A stretch of DNA of 32,003 nucleotides from an uncultured Eubacteriales bacterium (GCA_900315895.1 ONAY01000018.1:1-32003), one strand, 5' to 3'. Shown: positions 14,466-24,690, numbered from the stretch's first letter. Notes: generated by a model not told the origin, from the sequence alone. Numbers and translations: made by a program.

Positions 14466-15911
14466 ATGAAACATTACGACGTTATAATAATCGGCGCCGG
14501 CCCCGGCGGGATCTTTGCGGCGTATGAGCTAGTGAAGAACAACGCACAGGCAAGGATCGCCTGCTTCGAAAAGGGCGCAGAACTGGCAAACCGCAGGTGC
14601 CCCATCGACGGCAAGAAGATAAAGTCCTGCATCCACTGCCCGGTGTGCTCCATAATGAGCGGATTCGGCGGAGCGGGAGCTTTTTCGGATGGCAAGTACA
14701 ACATAACCAACGAGTTCGGCGGAAACCTCTACGAGTACATCGGCCGTGACGAGGCCACAGAGCTCATGAAGTACGTTGATGAGATCAACATGAGCCACGG
14801 CGGAGAGGGCACCAGGCTCTACTCCACCGCAGACACCGCCATCAAGAAGAAGTGCTTCGAACACGACCTGAAGCTTCTCGGCGCACAGGTCAGGCATCTG
14901 GGAACAGACAAGAACTACGTTGTCCTCCAGAATCTTTACGACGAGATGAAGGAGAAGGTGGATTTCTATTTCAGATCAAACGTGGACAAGGTCTATGACG
15001 TATCCAACATGCCGGATGAGCTTCCGCCGGTGACGGATGCCAAGGCGAGATATGTGATCGAGGTGGGTGCTCCCGGGTCGGAAGGATCCCCGGAGGAGCA
15101 CGCCGCGGAGTTTTTCTCTGCGGAAGAGCTCATCATATCCATAGGTCGCTCCGGCTCCAAGTGGATGGAGACGGTCTGTGACGATCTGGGACTGGAAAAG
15201 AAGTCCAACCGTGTGGACATCGGAATCCGCGTGGAACTTCCCCACGAAGTCTTCTCTGAGCTTACGGACGAGCTCTATGAGAGCAAGATCGTATACCGCA
15301 CCAAGCAGTACAACGACCTGGTCCGGACCTTCTGCATGAATCCCCACGGCGTGGTGGTAAACGAGAACACCAACGGGATCGTTACGGTAAACGGCCACAG
15401 CTATGAAGATCCTGCCATGCACACGGAAAACACCAACTTCGCCCTTCTTGTGACCAAGCATTTCACCGAGCCCTTCAAGGAGAGCAATGACTACGGCGAG
15501 TCCATCGCCCGCCTCAGCAATATGCTGGGCGGCGGAGTGATCGTGCAGCGCTTCGGCGACCTGATCTCAGGCCGCAGGACCAACGAGAGCCGCCTGGAAG
15601 GAAGCTTCGTGCGTCCCACCCTGGCAGCCACTCCCGGCGACCTTAGCCTGGTGATCCCCAAGCGCATCATGGATGATATAATCGAGATGGTCTACGCCCT
15701 GGACAAGATCGCTCCGGGCACCGCCAACCAGGACACCCTGCTCTACGGAGTGGAAGTTAAGTTCTACAATATGGAAGTCAAGATGGGGAAAGACCTGGAC
15801 ACAGGCCACCCCGGACTCTACGTCATAGGGGACGGATCCGGCGTGACCCACTCCCTGTCCCATGCCTCTGCCAGCGGAGTGTTCGTGGCGAGACGGATAC
15901 TTGGGAAATAG
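14466..15911 (+). CDS. FAD-dependent oxidoreductase (COG2509 type)
   Basis: About 481 residues from the chosen start. The N-terminus KHYDVIIIGAGPGGIFAAYEL is a Rossmann FAD-binding motif (GAGPGG at 10-15), and the C-terminus GLYVIGDGSGVTHSLSHA closes the FAD site. Between them is a Cys cluster, CPIDGKKIKSCIHCPVC at about residues 42-58, followed by SGFGGAGAFSDGK, characteristic of this uncharacterised dehydrogenase family. The cluster could bind iron-sulfur or be redox active. The frame extends upstream to an ATG at 14418, but the family begins at MKxYDVIIIG and AGGAA sits at the right distance before 14466. Physiological substrate unknown. Confidence 0.85.
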   Translation: MKHYDVIIIGAGPGGIFAAYELVKNNAQARIACFEKGAELANRRCPIDGKKIKSCIHCPVCSIMSGFGGAGAFSDGKYNITNEFGGNLYEYIGRDEATELMKYVDEINMSHGGEGTRLYSTADTAIKKKCFEHDLKLLGAQVRHLGTDKNYVVLQNLYDEMKEKVDFYFRSNVDKVYDVSNMPDELPPVTDAKARYVIEVGAPGSEGSPEEHAAEFFSAEELIISIGRSGSKWMETVCDDLGLEKKSNRVDIGIRVELPHEVFSELTDELYESKIVYRTKQYNDLVRTFCMNPHGVVVNENTNGIVTVNGHSYEDPAMHTENTNFALLVTKHFTEPFKESNDYGESIARLSNMLGGGVIVQRFGDLISGRRTNESRLEGSFVRPTLAATPGDLSLVIPKRIMDDIIEMVYALDKIAPGTANQDTLLYGVEVKFYNMEVKMGKDLDTGHPGLYVIGDGSGVTHSLSHASASGVFVARRILGK

Positions 15912-15929
15912 CGTAAGATTTCCAAAACG

Positions 15930-15963
15930 CCGGAGCATCTTTTGGATGCTTCGGTATTTTGTT
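15930..15963 (+). terminator. Terminator of the oxidoreductase gene
   Basis: Stem CCGGAGCATC/GATGCTTCGG (one G-U pair, 15930-15954) followed by TATTTTGTTT. Confidence 0.8.
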
Positions 15964-16011
15964 TGGATCATTTGCTTCGAAAAAGTAATATAAAATGTAA
16001 TACAAAAAGTG

Positions 16012-16040
16012 TTGCGATGGCATGTGCCGAGAGGTATAAT
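16012..16040 (+). promoter_or_regulatory. Promoter of brnTA
   Basis: TTGCGA (16012-16017), 17 bases, TATAAT (16035-16040), ending 22 bases before the brnT ATG. BrnA normally represses its own promoter; a short operator may lie here but I cannot define it. Confidence 0.75.
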
Positions 16041-16062
16041 CAAATTAACAAGAGGGGGGAAT

Positions 16063-16338
16063 ATGGTTTTTGAATGGGACGAGGAGAAGAACAAAACCAA
16101 CCTGAAGAAGCATGGCATCGATTTTGAGACTGCAGCTTTTGTTTTTTGTGATAACGATCGATTGGAATATTATGATGAAGAGCACTCAACTTTGGAAGAC
16201 AGATTTATCACGATCGGAGAAATCAAAGAGGTGCTGATAGTACTGGTCGTTGTGTATACAGAAAGAAAAGAAGCAATCAGAATTATTTCTGCAAGAAAAG
16301 CTAATAATCGGGAAAGGAGAGAATACTATGGGCGTTAA
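16063..16338 (+). CDS. brnT: BrnT-type ribonuclease toxin
   Basis: A 91-residue toxin from the ATG after GAGGGGGGA. It begins MVFEWDEEKNKTNLKKHGIDF, the hallmark of BrnT (COG2929), continues with DRFITIGEI and ends with IRIISARKANNRERREYY, where the family's catalytic Arg/Lys/Tyr residues lie. BrnT is a RelE-fold ribonuclease that halts translation under stress. An upstream in-frame ATG (16009) would overlap the promoter and is rejected. It overlaps brnA by 11 bases. The pair is richer in A+T than the flanking genes, suggesting transfer. Confidence 0.92.
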   Translation: MVFEWDEEKNKTNLKKHGIDFETAAFVFCDNDRLEYYDEEHSTLEDRFITIGEIKEVLIVLVVVYTERKEAIRIISARKANNRERREYYGR

Positions 16339-16636
16339 AGAAATAGATTTGGACAAACCATTGACAGATGCACAGCAGACAATGCTTGAAGCATTAAAAG
16401 ACAGAGATGTCGATTATGATGAGGACTCTCCTGAACTGACGGATGCGGAACTCAAGCAATTCAGACGCATTTCCGAGATCCGAAGAGAAGAGAGGAGGAA
16501 GCAGACCGTGACAATTAGACTGTCACCCAAGGCATTAATGAAAGCAAAAGCGCTTGGCAAGGGCTATACCTCCATCCTCAGCAGAATACTGGAAATGGCT
16601 CTTGATGATAACGACATCATAAGGAAATGTCTGTAA
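16328..16636 (+). CDS. brnA: BrnA-type antitoxin
   Basis: A 102-residue antitoxin starting MGVKEIDLDKPLTD, with AAAGGAGAG just upstream inside brnT. The acidic N-terminal half (DVDYDEDSPELTDAELKQF) matches the toxin-binding region, and the C-terminal half (QTVTIRLSPKALMKAKALGKGYTS) is the ribbon-helix-helix DNA-binding part of BrnA. It neutralises BrnT and represses the operon in known members. It ends 10 bases before rarA. Confidence 0.88.
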   Translation: MGVKEIDLDKPLTDAQQTMLEALKDRDVDYDEDSPELTDAELKQFRRISEIRREERRKQTVTIRLSPKALMKAKALGKGYTSILSRILEMALDDNDIIRKCL

Positions 16637-16646
16637 TACTATAATT

Positions 16647-17972
16647 ATGGAACAAGTAAACTTATTCGAAAACAAAATATCCCAGCCCCTGGCTGCCCGG
16701 CTCAGGCCTGAAGACCTGGATGAGTTCGTGGGCCAGGAGCACCTCATAGGAGAGGGAAAGGTGATCCGCAACCTGATCGAGAGAGACCAGATCACCTCAA
16801 TGATCTTCTGGGGTCCCCCGGGAGTGGGTAAGACCACCCTTGCCCGGATCATCGCCAAGCGCACCAGAGCCGCATTCATAGATTTCTCTGCTGTGACCTC
16901 CGGCATCAAGGAGATCAAGCAGGTGATGCAGCAGGCCGAAGAAAACCGCAAGTTCGGCGAGAAGACCATCCTCTTCGTGGACGAGATCCACCGCTTCAAC
17001 AAGGCCCAGCAGGATGCCTTCCTGCCCTTCGTGGAGAAAGGCTCCATCGTACTGATCGGCGCCACCACAGAGAACCCGTCCTTCGAGATAAACGGCGCTC
17101 TCCTGTCAAGGTGCAAGGTTTTTGTCCTGAAGGCCCTGACCGCAGATGACCTGGTGGTACTCCTGAAAAGAGCCCTGACCGACAAGAAGGGCTTCGGAGA
17201 CCAGAAGATCGATATCTCCGAGGACATGCTCTACATGATCGCAAACTTCGCCAACGGCGACGCCCGAACATCCCTCTCCACCCTGGAGATGGTGGTCCTG
17301 AACGGCAACGTCGACGGGTCCGGAGTGACCCACGTCACCGAGGAGACCCTGGAACAGTGCATCTCTAAGCGCTCCCTTCTCTACGACAAAAAAGGCGAGG
17401 AGCACTACAACCTCATCTCCGCCCTTCACAAATCCATGAGAAACTCCGACCCCGACGCCGCAGTGTATTGGCTGGCCAGGATGCTGGAGGCGGGGGAGGA
17501 TCCGCTCTACGTTGCGCGGAGAGTCCTCAGGTTCGCATCAGAGGATATCGGCCTGGCGGATCCGAGAGCCATGGAGATAGGAGTTGCAGCCTACCAGGCT
17601 TGCCACTTCATAGGTATGCCGGAGTGCACCGTGAACCTGACGGAAGCCGTGGTCTACATGTCCATGGCCCCCAAGTCAAACTCCATGGAGAAGGCATATA
17701 TGATGGCCGCCGCAGACGCGTCAAAGATGCTGGCCGAGCCGGTTCCCCTCAACATTCGTAACGGTGTGACCAAGCTGATGCGTGAGGTGGGCTACGGCGC
17801 AGGCTATAAGTATGCCCACGATTACGAGGGCCACATCACATCCATGCAGTGCCTGCCGGACTCCCTTCTTGGAAGAGAATACTTCGTGCCCTCAGAGAAC
17901 GGGCTGGAAGCCAAGTACAAGGAGAGGCTAAAGCAGATCAAAGAGTGGAAAGCTGCGCACAAGGATGACTGA
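16647..17972 (+). CDS. rarA: Replication-associated recombination protein RarA (MgsA)
   Basis: A 441-residue AAA+ ATPase acting at stalled replication forks. Walker A GPPGVGKTT is at 56-64, Walker B ILFVDEIHRFNKAQQD at about 108-123, sensor 1 LIGATTENPSFEIN, arginine finger in LLSRCKVF. The C-terminal tetramerisation part contains SDPDAAVYWLARML and ARRVLRFASEDIGLADP, all typical. No ribosome binding site lies at normal distance: the ATG is 20 bases after AAGGAA and is preceded directly by TACTATAATT. Translation may be coupled to brnA, whose stop is 10 bases upstream. Confidence 0.95.
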   Translation: MEQVNLFENKISQPLAARLRPEDLDEFVGQEHLIGEGKVIRNLIERDQITSMIFWGPPGVGKTTLARIIAKRTRAAFIDFSAVTSGIKEIKQVMQQAEENRKFGEKTILFVDEIHRFNKAQQDAFLPFVEKGSIVLIGATTENPSFEINGALLSRCKVFVLKALTADDLVVLLKRALTDKKGFGDQKIDISEDMLYMIANFANGDARTSLSTLEMVVLNGNVDGSGVTHVTEETLEQCISKRSLLYDKKGEEHYNLISALHKSMRNSDPDAAVYWLARMLEAGEDPLYVARRVLRFASEDIGLADPRAMEIGVAAYQACHFIGMPECTVNLTEAVVYMSMAPKSNSMEKAYMMAAADASKMLAEPVPLNIRNGVTKLMREVGYGAGYKYAHDYEGHITSMQCLPDSLLGREYFVPSENGLEAKYKERLKQIKEWKAAHKDD

Positions 17973-17979
17973 CTCCGCA

Positions 17980-18008
17980 TTGCATTTTTTGCGCCGGTAA
18001 TGTAAACT
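17980..18008 (+). promoter_or_regulatory. Promoter of eno
   Basis: TTGCAT (17980-17985), 17 bases, TAAACT (18003-18008). The spacer contains TTTTTTGCGC, a string also seen before other genes in the window. Confidence 0.5.
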
Positions 18009-18016
18009 GAAATTAA

Positions 18017-19366
<1,350 letters not shown>

Positions 19367-19391
19367 TCCGAGCTTACAGGAGGAGCAAAAC

Positions 19392-19679
19392 ATGTATATT
19401 TTGCACGTCACGTACAACCTCAAGGAAGGCAGAATGGAGGACTGGCTGGCGGCCCTTCGGGTACTCCAGGTGGCCGAGAAGACCCGCAGGGAACCGGGCA
19501 ATATTGAATACGCCTACTATTTACCTGCTGATGGATCTAACAAGGTGCTCCTGGTAGAACTCTGGGAGAGCAAAGAATTCCAGCAGGCTCACCTGAACGC
19601 CCCTCACCTGGCTGAACTGGCCAAGGTCAAGGAGGAGTTCGTGGAGAGCGTGGACCTGAAAGCTTATACGGCTGAATAA
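19392..19679 (+). CDS. Antibiotic biosynthesis monooxygenase-fold small protein
   Basis: A 95-residue ferredoxin-like (ABM/YgiN) domain protein: LHVTYNLKEGRMEDWLAAL, TRREPGNIEYAYYLP, VLLVELWESKEFQQAHLNAPH. These dimeric proteins include quinol monooxygenases and heme-degrading enzymes, but many have no known substrate. It follows enolase by 25 bases with AGGAGG before the ATG and is likely co-transcribed with it. Confidence 0.85.
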   Translation: MYILHVTYNLKEGRMEDWLAALRVLQVAEKTRREPGNIEYAYYLPADGSNKVLLVELWESKEFQQAHLNAPHLAELAKVKEEFVESVDLKAYTAE

Positions 19680-19692
19680 AAGGTATTAAGAG

Positions 19693-19722
19693 AAGCGCCG
19701 GAATCATGTCCGGCGCTTTTTT
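19693..19722 (+). terminator. Terminator of eno/ABM unit
   Basis: Stem AAGCGCCGGA/TCCGGCGCTT (19693-19718) with a T-run of six. Confidence 0.92.
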
Positions 19723-19729
19723 GTATACG

Positions 19730-19755
19730 AAAAAGCCCCGCATCGCTGCGGGGCT
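19730..19755 (-). terminator. Terminator of the opp operon
   Basis: Perfect stem AGCCCCGCA/TGCGGGGCT (19734-19755) followed on the minus strand by TTTTTCG, placed back to back with the plus-strand terminator. Confidence 0.9.
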
Positions 19756-19777
19756 TTCAACGTTTACAAGAGTTTAA

Positions 19778-21535
19778 TTACCAAACTCTGATGTCCTCGT
19801 TGATGTTCCAGCATACGTAGTATGTTCCGATCTGGCCGGCTACTACGAACTCATCAGGATAGTCAACCTTGAGGGCTGCCATCTCGTTGGTGGGAACGTC
19901 ATCGATGAACTTCCACTCGCCGTTCTTGAAGTTGGTGAGCATGTTGTTTGCATCATCACTCAGATAGAACTTAAGTGTGGGCATTGTAACTTCTGCTGCA
20001 TCGGGGTGCGCCTCATTCTTTGTAAGAGTGATGACACTGTTGTGCTCCCAAGCAGACATGGTGTACATTCCGTTGCAGACATATGTTGAAGGATCTGTGT
20101 TCCAGCCTTCGTTAGCAACTACATCTTCTCTTACGGGGAAGAATGTGGGGAATGCAAGAAGCTCGTTCCAGTAAGGAGCGTCATTTGCAAGTACGACCTC
20201 GAGAGTCTTGTCGTCAAGAGCGGTTACCTGGAGGTCGTTGGGATATCCTGCTACGTTCTCGAACATGTATCCATAGTCGAATCCGTTCTCTTCGTTAGCA
20301 GCTCTCTTCCATGCGAACTCGAAGTCCTTAGCTGTGACAGGCTGTCCGTCGGACCAGTTCATGTCGCGGATGGTGTAGGTGTAGGTGGTTGTTCCGTCTT
20401 CGTTGGGAACGCCCTCTACCAGCTCTTCAGCAGCATCGGGAACGATCTGGAAAACGCCGTTTTCATCCTGTGTCCACTTAGCAAGACCGGAGAACAGGTG
20501 AGCCAGCATTGTAGCTCCGTCAACTGCGGAGTTGGCTGCGGGGTCAAGTGTGTCGGGCTCGGAAGCGATGCAGACGTTCAGGGTGTCAAGGTTGTCTGTT
20601 GTTGTGGTGTACATGAAGTACTTGTAACCCAGGGGGTTAGCAAAGAATCCGTTTACTGTCTTGGAGACCATGTAAGGATCTGTGTAGTAGTAGATGGGGC
20701 AGATAGCTCCTGTGGACATGAGGAGGTCCTCAGCCTTGTGCATGAGGGCATAACGTGTCTCATCATCGGATGTGGACTTGATCAGAGAGATGAGGGGATC
20801 ATAGGTCTCAGCCCATGTTCCGTTCTCAACCTTGAGGTCGCAGCCAACGTCTGTGGTGTCAACGCTGTACATAGCAAGGTTAGCGTGGTTGCCCTTACCG
20901 AACTGTACGTCGTTGTTTCCGGAACCGGATGTCCACATGTCGAGGAAGCAGATAGGATCGTTGTAGTCTGCTATCCAGCCGTTACGTGCGATGGAGTAAT
21001 CGCCGGCTTTACGTGTGTTGAGGAATGTGTTCCACTCCTGGTTCTCCATCTCCATTGTGATACCAACGGATGCAAGAGCACTCTGGAGATATTCACCGAT
21101 AGCCTTGTGACCTTCACTTGTGTTGTACAGGTAGTGAAGTGTGGGGAAGTTGGTGAACTGCTGAGTGGACTCGTCCCAGTCATAGTACTTCTTCAGGATC
21201 TCGATGGCTTTCTGAACGTTTGCCTCGAAGTCATCAGGGTCAACGCTGTAATAGCCTTTTCCGCCGTTGGCATTCTGATAGAACTGAGAACCATCAGCAT
21301 CTGTCATACCCATGGCAACGAAGGTGTTTGCGGGAACCTGTCCTGCCTGGCCGATCTCTTCACAGATGTAGTTTCTGTCGAAGAGAAGGCTGATAGCCTG
21401 ACGGATCTCTGCCATCTTCATTTCGTCTTCAACGGTAACTGCGCCGGAGCCTTCTTCTCCGCCACCGCCGCCTCCGCAAGCTGCGAAGGTAAATACCATT
21501 GCGAAAATCAGAAGTACTGCTAAAAATTTTTTCAT
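19778..21535 (-). CDS. oppA: Peptide-binding lipoprotein, circularly permuted OppA
   Basis: A 585-residue extracellular solute-binding protein (SBP_bac_5 family) with a lipoprotein signal (FAAC, Cys20) and a poly-Gly linker. Its two halves are in reverse order. Residues about 36-310 are the part that is C-terminal in canonical OppA: IRQAISLLFDRNYI, LYNTSEGHKAIGEYLQ, NQEWNTFLNTRKAGDYSIAR, GWIADYNDP, CPIYYYTDPYMV, PLGYKYFMY. Residues about 317-580 are the canonical N-terminal part: LNVCIASEPDTLDPA, DMNWSDGQPVTAKDF, TDPSTYVCNGMY, FKNGEWKFIDDVP, ending at GTYYVCWNIN, which normally leads straight into the RQAISLLFDR helix. The frame is intact across the junction (about 20584-20608) and no key motif is lost. 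It is the last gene of the opp operon. Whether it folds and binds peptides is unknown. Confidence 0.93.
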   Translation of the reverse strand: MKKFLAVLLIFAMVFTFAACGGGGGGEEGSGAVTVEDEMKMAEIRQAISLLFDRNYICEEIGQAGQVPANTFVAMGMTDADGSQFYQNANGGKGYYSVDPDDFEANVQKAIEILKKYYDWDESTQQFTNFPTLHYLYNTSEGHKAIGEYLQSALASVGITMEMENQEWNTFLNTRKAGDYSIARNGWIADYNDPICFLDMWTSGSGNNDVQFGKGNHANLAMYSVDTTDVGCDLKVENGTWAETYDPLISLIKSTSDDETRYALMHKAEDLLMSTGAICPIYYYTDPYMVSKTVNGFFANPLGYKYFMYTTTTDNLDTLNVCIASEPDTLDPAANSAVDGATMLAHLFSGLAKWTQDENGVFQIVPDAAEELVEGVPNEDGTTTYTYTIRDMNWSDGQPVTAKDFEFAWKRAANEENGFDYGYMFENVAGYPNDLQVTALDDKTLEVVLANDAPYWNELLAFPTFFPVREDVVANEGWNTDPSTYVCNGMYTMSAWEHNSVITLTKNEAHPDAAEVTMPTLKFYLSDDANNMLTNFKNGEWKFIDDVPTNEMAALKVDYPDEFVVAGQIGTYYVCWNINEDIRVW

Positions 21536-21574
21536 AATGCTTTCCTTCCTTTCTATAATAGTAAGCTTACGAAT

Positions 21575-21603
21575 ATATCTTTACGTGCAAAACACGTGAA
21601 AGA
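21575..21603 (-). other. Spacer hairpin between oppF and oppA
   Basis: The 85-base gap holds an ACGTG-CAAAA-CACGT hairpin near 21582-21596 without a T-run. It may be an mRNA processing or stabilising element upstream of the binding-protein gene. GGAAGGAAAG precedes the oppA ATG. Confidence 0.3.
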
Positions 21604-21620
21604 ACATGGTTTTCAATTGA

Positions 21621-22604
21621 TCAGCCGATCTCCTCTACCCTGTGGCAGGCAACGAAGTGGCCGGAGGATACCTCCTTGAACTCAGGCATGGTCTCTGCAC
21701 AGGCCTCTGTGGCATACTGACAACGGGTCCTGAAGGGGCAACCTGAAGGCGCATTCAGGGGGCTTGGAATATCTCCTGAGAGGGCGATCCTCTTGTTGGC
21801 CCTGGCAATCTTGGGATCCGGTACGGGAACTGCTGATATCAGCGACTTGGTGTAGGGGTGCAGGGGGTGATGATAGATCTCATCAGAATCTGCAAGCTCC
21901 ACCATCTTGCCCAGATACATTACCGCAATGCGGTCGGATATGTGTTTCACCACCAGAAGATCGTGGGCGATGAAGAGGTATGTCAGTCCCAGCTTGTCCT
22001 GCAGCTCATCGAACATGTTGATGACCTGAGCCTGGATGGATACGTCCAGGGCCGATACAGGCTCGTCGCAGACGATGAAGGAGGGGTTCAGAGCCAGGGC
22101 TCTGGCGATACCGATCCTCTGCCTCTGACCGCCGGAGAACTCGTGAGCATACCTGGCGGCGTGCTCGGAGTTGAGTCCTACGTGGCCCATGAGCTCCAGA
22201 ATGCGCTCCTGACGGGCTTTTTTATCCGTGTACATCTTGTGGATGTCCAGGGGCTCTCCGATGATGTCGCTGACCGTCATACGGGGGTTCAGAGAGGAAT
22301 AGGGATCCTGGAAGACCATGGTGGCTTTCTTCCTGAGATTCATCAGATCATCCTTGGTCTTGATCTCTTTACCCTCGAAGAAGACCTTTCCTCCGGTGGG
22401 CTGATAGAGATGAAGGATGGTACGGCCTACGGTGGTCTTGCCGCAGCCGGACTCTCCTACCAGTCCCAGCGTCTCTCCCTTGTTGATCTCGAAGGAGACG
22501 TCATCCACAGCCTTTAAGGGTTTGGTGGAAAAGAATCCTGTGCTGATATCGAAATATTCCTTAAGGTGTTCTACTCTGAGCAAAACTTCTTTCTCTTCAC
22601 TCAT
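21621..22604 (-). CDS. oppF: Oligopeptide ABC importer ATPase OppF
   Basis: About 327 residues from the ATG at 22604, which has AAAGGAGG eight bases upstream; an in-frame GTG nine bases earlier is less likely. Walker [11 protein letters not shown]-loop [11 protein letters not shown], signature [15 protein letters not shown], Walker [13 protein letters not shown], and the C-terminal oligopeptide_HPY extension with the Cys pattern [15 protein letters not shown]. It forms a heterodimeric ATPase with OppD. Its start overlaps the oppD stop by 8 bases. Confidence 0.95.
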   Translation of the reverse strand: MSEEKEVLLRVEHLKEYFDISTGFFSTKPLKAVDDVSFEINKGETLGLVGESGCGKTTVGRTILHLYQPTGGKVFFEGKEIKTKDDLMNLRKKATMVFQDPYSSLNPRMTVSDIIGEPLDIHKMYTDKKARQERILELMGHVGLNSEHAARYAHEFSGGQRQRIGIARALALNPSFIVCDEPVSALDVSIQAQVINMFDELQDKLGLTYLFIAHDLLVVKHISDRIAVMYLGKMVELADSDEIYHHPLHPYTKSLISAVPVPDPKIARANKRIALSGDIPSPLNAPSGCPFRTRCQYATEACAETMPEFKEVSSGHFVACHRVEEIG

Positions 22605-23598
22605 TGGAAGCACCTCCTTTCTGCTGGTCCATCATTTCCTTCACATTGACCCAGCAGGCCGAGGAGTGATGTTCGTTTATCTCAACGAAGTCACAGGTCT
22701 GGGTGATGCAGATATGCATGGCGTCATCGCATCTGGGTGCGAAGGGACAGCCCTTGGGCATGTTGAGAAGGTCGATGGGTGTACCGGTGATGGGCTCTAA
22801 TTTTTTGCCCTCCATGTCCACTGTGGGAATGGATTTTAAGAGGCCCTTGGTATAGGAGTGGTGAGGATCGTAGAAGATGTCCTCTGCCGTTCCTCTCTCG
22901 CAGATGGAACCCGCATACATTACGATGATCTCGTCGCAGAGCTGAGCCACTACGCCCAGGTCATGGGTGATCATGATGATGGCCATTCCCAGCTGGTCCT
23001 GCAGGCTCTTCATGAGCTCCAGGATCTGAGCCTGGATGGTAACGTCCAGCGCGGTGGTTGGCTCGTCTGCGATCAGGATGTCCGGCTCGCAGGAAAGGGC
23101 CATGGCGATCATGACACGCTGCCTCATACCGCCGGAGAGCTCGAAGGGATACTGTTTCATCCTCTTCTCAGGCTCGTTGACGTTTACCAGCTTCAAAAGC
23201 TCTACCGCCCTGTCCCAGGCCTGCTTCTTGTCACGGTCTGTGTGGAGGGTGATGGCTTCTATAAGCTGGTGCCCCACTGTGTAGGTGGGGTTAAGGGAGG
23301 TCATGGGATCCTGGAAAATGATGGAGATCTTGTTTCCTCTTACGGTCTTCATGACCTTTTCACCGGCACCTACCAGTTCCTGACCGTCCAGTTTCACTGA
23401 ACCGCCGACGATCTTGCCGTTGGGGTCCAGGATCTGCATGATGGAATAGGCGGTGACGGATTTGCCGGAACCGGATTCTCCAACTATGCCCAGGACCTTA
23501 TGCCTGTCCAGACTGAAGGAGATGCCGTTTACGGCTTTGACTTCTCCTGCTGCTGTGAAGAAGGATGTTCTTAGATCTTTTACTTCAAGTAAAGCCAT
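22597..23598 (-). CDS. oppD: Oligopeptide ABC importer ATPase OppD
   Basis: A 333-residue ATPase with Walker A GESGSGKS at 40-47, [17 protein letters not shown], signature [15 protein letters not shown], Walker [13 protein letters not shown] and the C-terminal Cys motif [15 protein letters not shown] (in some homologues this binds an iron-sulfur cluster). Partner of OppF. It starts 15 bases after oppC with AAGGAAGGAGG before the ATG. Confidence 0.95.
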   Translation of the reverse strand: MALLEVKDLRTSFFTAAGEVKAVNGISFSLDRHKVLGIVGESGSGKSVTAYSIMQILDPNGKIVGGSVKLDGQELVGAGEKVMKTVRGNKISIIFQDPMTSLNPTYTVGHQLIEAITLHTDRDKKQAWDRAVELLKLVNVNEPEKRMKQYPFELSGGMRQRVMIAMALSCEPDILIADEPTTALDVTIQAQILELMKSLQDQLGMAIIMITHDLGVVAQLCDEIIVMYAGSICERGTAEDIFYDPHHSYTKGLLKSIPTVDMEGKKLEPITGTPIDLLNMPKGCPFAPRCDDAMHICITQTCDFVEINEHHSSACWVNVKEMMDQQKGGASNE

Positions 23599-23613
23599 TT
23601 CACAACCTCCTTC

Positions 23614-24678
23614 CTAGCGTCTCAGCTTGGGATCGAAAGCATCCCTCAAGCCGTCTCCGAAGAGATTCAGAGAAAGTACTATGAGCGAGATGATGATCGC
23701 AGGGATCACCAGTCTGTATGCGTATGAGTTGATTCCGTTCAGAGCGTCCGAAGCAAGGGATCCCAGCGAGGGCATGGGAGCGTTAACACCCAGTCCGAGG
23801 AAGGACAGATAGCTCTCGGTGAAGATGGCTGACGGAATCTGAAGAGCCGTGGAAATGATGATGACTGAGATGCAGTTGGGAAGCAGATGCTTCCTGATGA
23901 TCCAGCCTCCCTTGGCTCCTGCTGCTCTGGATGCCAGAACGTATTCCTGCTCCTTCAGGGACAGGATCTGTCCACGGATCAGTCTGGACATGGATACCCA
24001 GTACAGAACACCGAACACGATGAACAGCGAAATTATGTTGGCTCCGATCTTGGCCAGCACCGTTCCCTCTATGACAGGGGTCAGGGCCACCCTCATGACG
24101 GAGGCCAGAAGAATGACCATCAGCATGTCAGGAAGTGAATAGATGATATCCACTATCCTCATTATTATCAAGTCGACTTTACCTCCCAGATATCCGGAAA
24201 TAGAGCCTACCAGCATGCCGATGATGAGCACGATCAGGCTGGCGAAGAATCCCACAGCCAGGGATATCCTGGTGCCGTAGACCACTCGTATGAAGTAGTC
24301 ACGGCCTTGGGCATCCGTGCCGAAGATGTGGGGAAAGACCTTCTCGCCCGCATCGATATTCGCCTGCTCCGTCGCTCCGTACTCGAAGGGCCTCAGGTTG
24401 TTGTAGGAGTTATCCACCTGCTTTCCGGGAGCCACGCCCAGCATTTTGTCGTAAGAATACGGCCAGAACATGGGAACGAAGATCGCGGAAAGGGTGATAA
24501 CTATGATAACGATGATGCTGACTACCGCCACATCGTTCTTCAAGAGTCTTTTGAGACCGTCCTTGAAGAAGGTGGAGGACTCGCGCATCTGCACCATGTA
24601 TTCTTTTTCTTCGTCTGTGGCAGGAAGGAAAAGGTTCGGATCCTGCTGAAGACTTAAGATCTTTTGCTTATTGAACAT
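23614..24678 (-). CDS. oppC: Oligopeptide ABC importer permease OppC
   Basis: A 354-residue inner membrane protein. The N-terminal 45 residues are cytoplasmic, then follows a first membrane segment (VAVVSIIVIIVITLSAIFVPMFW), an extracellular loop of about 70 residues with HIFGTDAQGRDYFIRVVYGTRISL, and five further segments. The EAA coupling motif is SRAAGAKGGWIIRKHLLPN. Longer than many OppC because of the loop. Pairs with OppB; starts 12 bases after oppB. Confidence 0.94.
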   Translation of the reverse strand: MFNKQKILSLQQDPNLFLPATDEEKEYMVQMRESSTFFKDGLKRLLKNDVAVVSIIVIIVITLSAIFVPMFWPYSYDKMLGVAPGKQVDNSYNNLRPFEYGATEQANIDAGEKVFPHIFGTDAQGRDYFIRVVYGTRISLAVGFFASLIVLIIGMLVGSISGYLGGKVDLIIMRIVDIIYSLPDMLMVILLASVMRVALTPVIEGTVLAKIGANIISLFIVFGVLYWVSMSRLIRGQILSLKEQEYVLASRAAGAKGGWIIRKHLLPNCISVIIISTALQIPSAIFTESYLSFLGLGVNAPMPSLGSLASDALNGINSYAYRLVIPAIIISLIVLSLNLFGDGLRDAFDPKLRR

Positions 24679-24690
24679 CCTCGCCCCTCC

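Noticed and set aside
20498-21523. Long open frame on the plus strand opposite oppA (341 codons)
   Set aside because: It mirrors the oppA reading frame, has a Cys/Val-rich composition, no ribosome binding site and no family resemblance; it is a codon-bias shadow.
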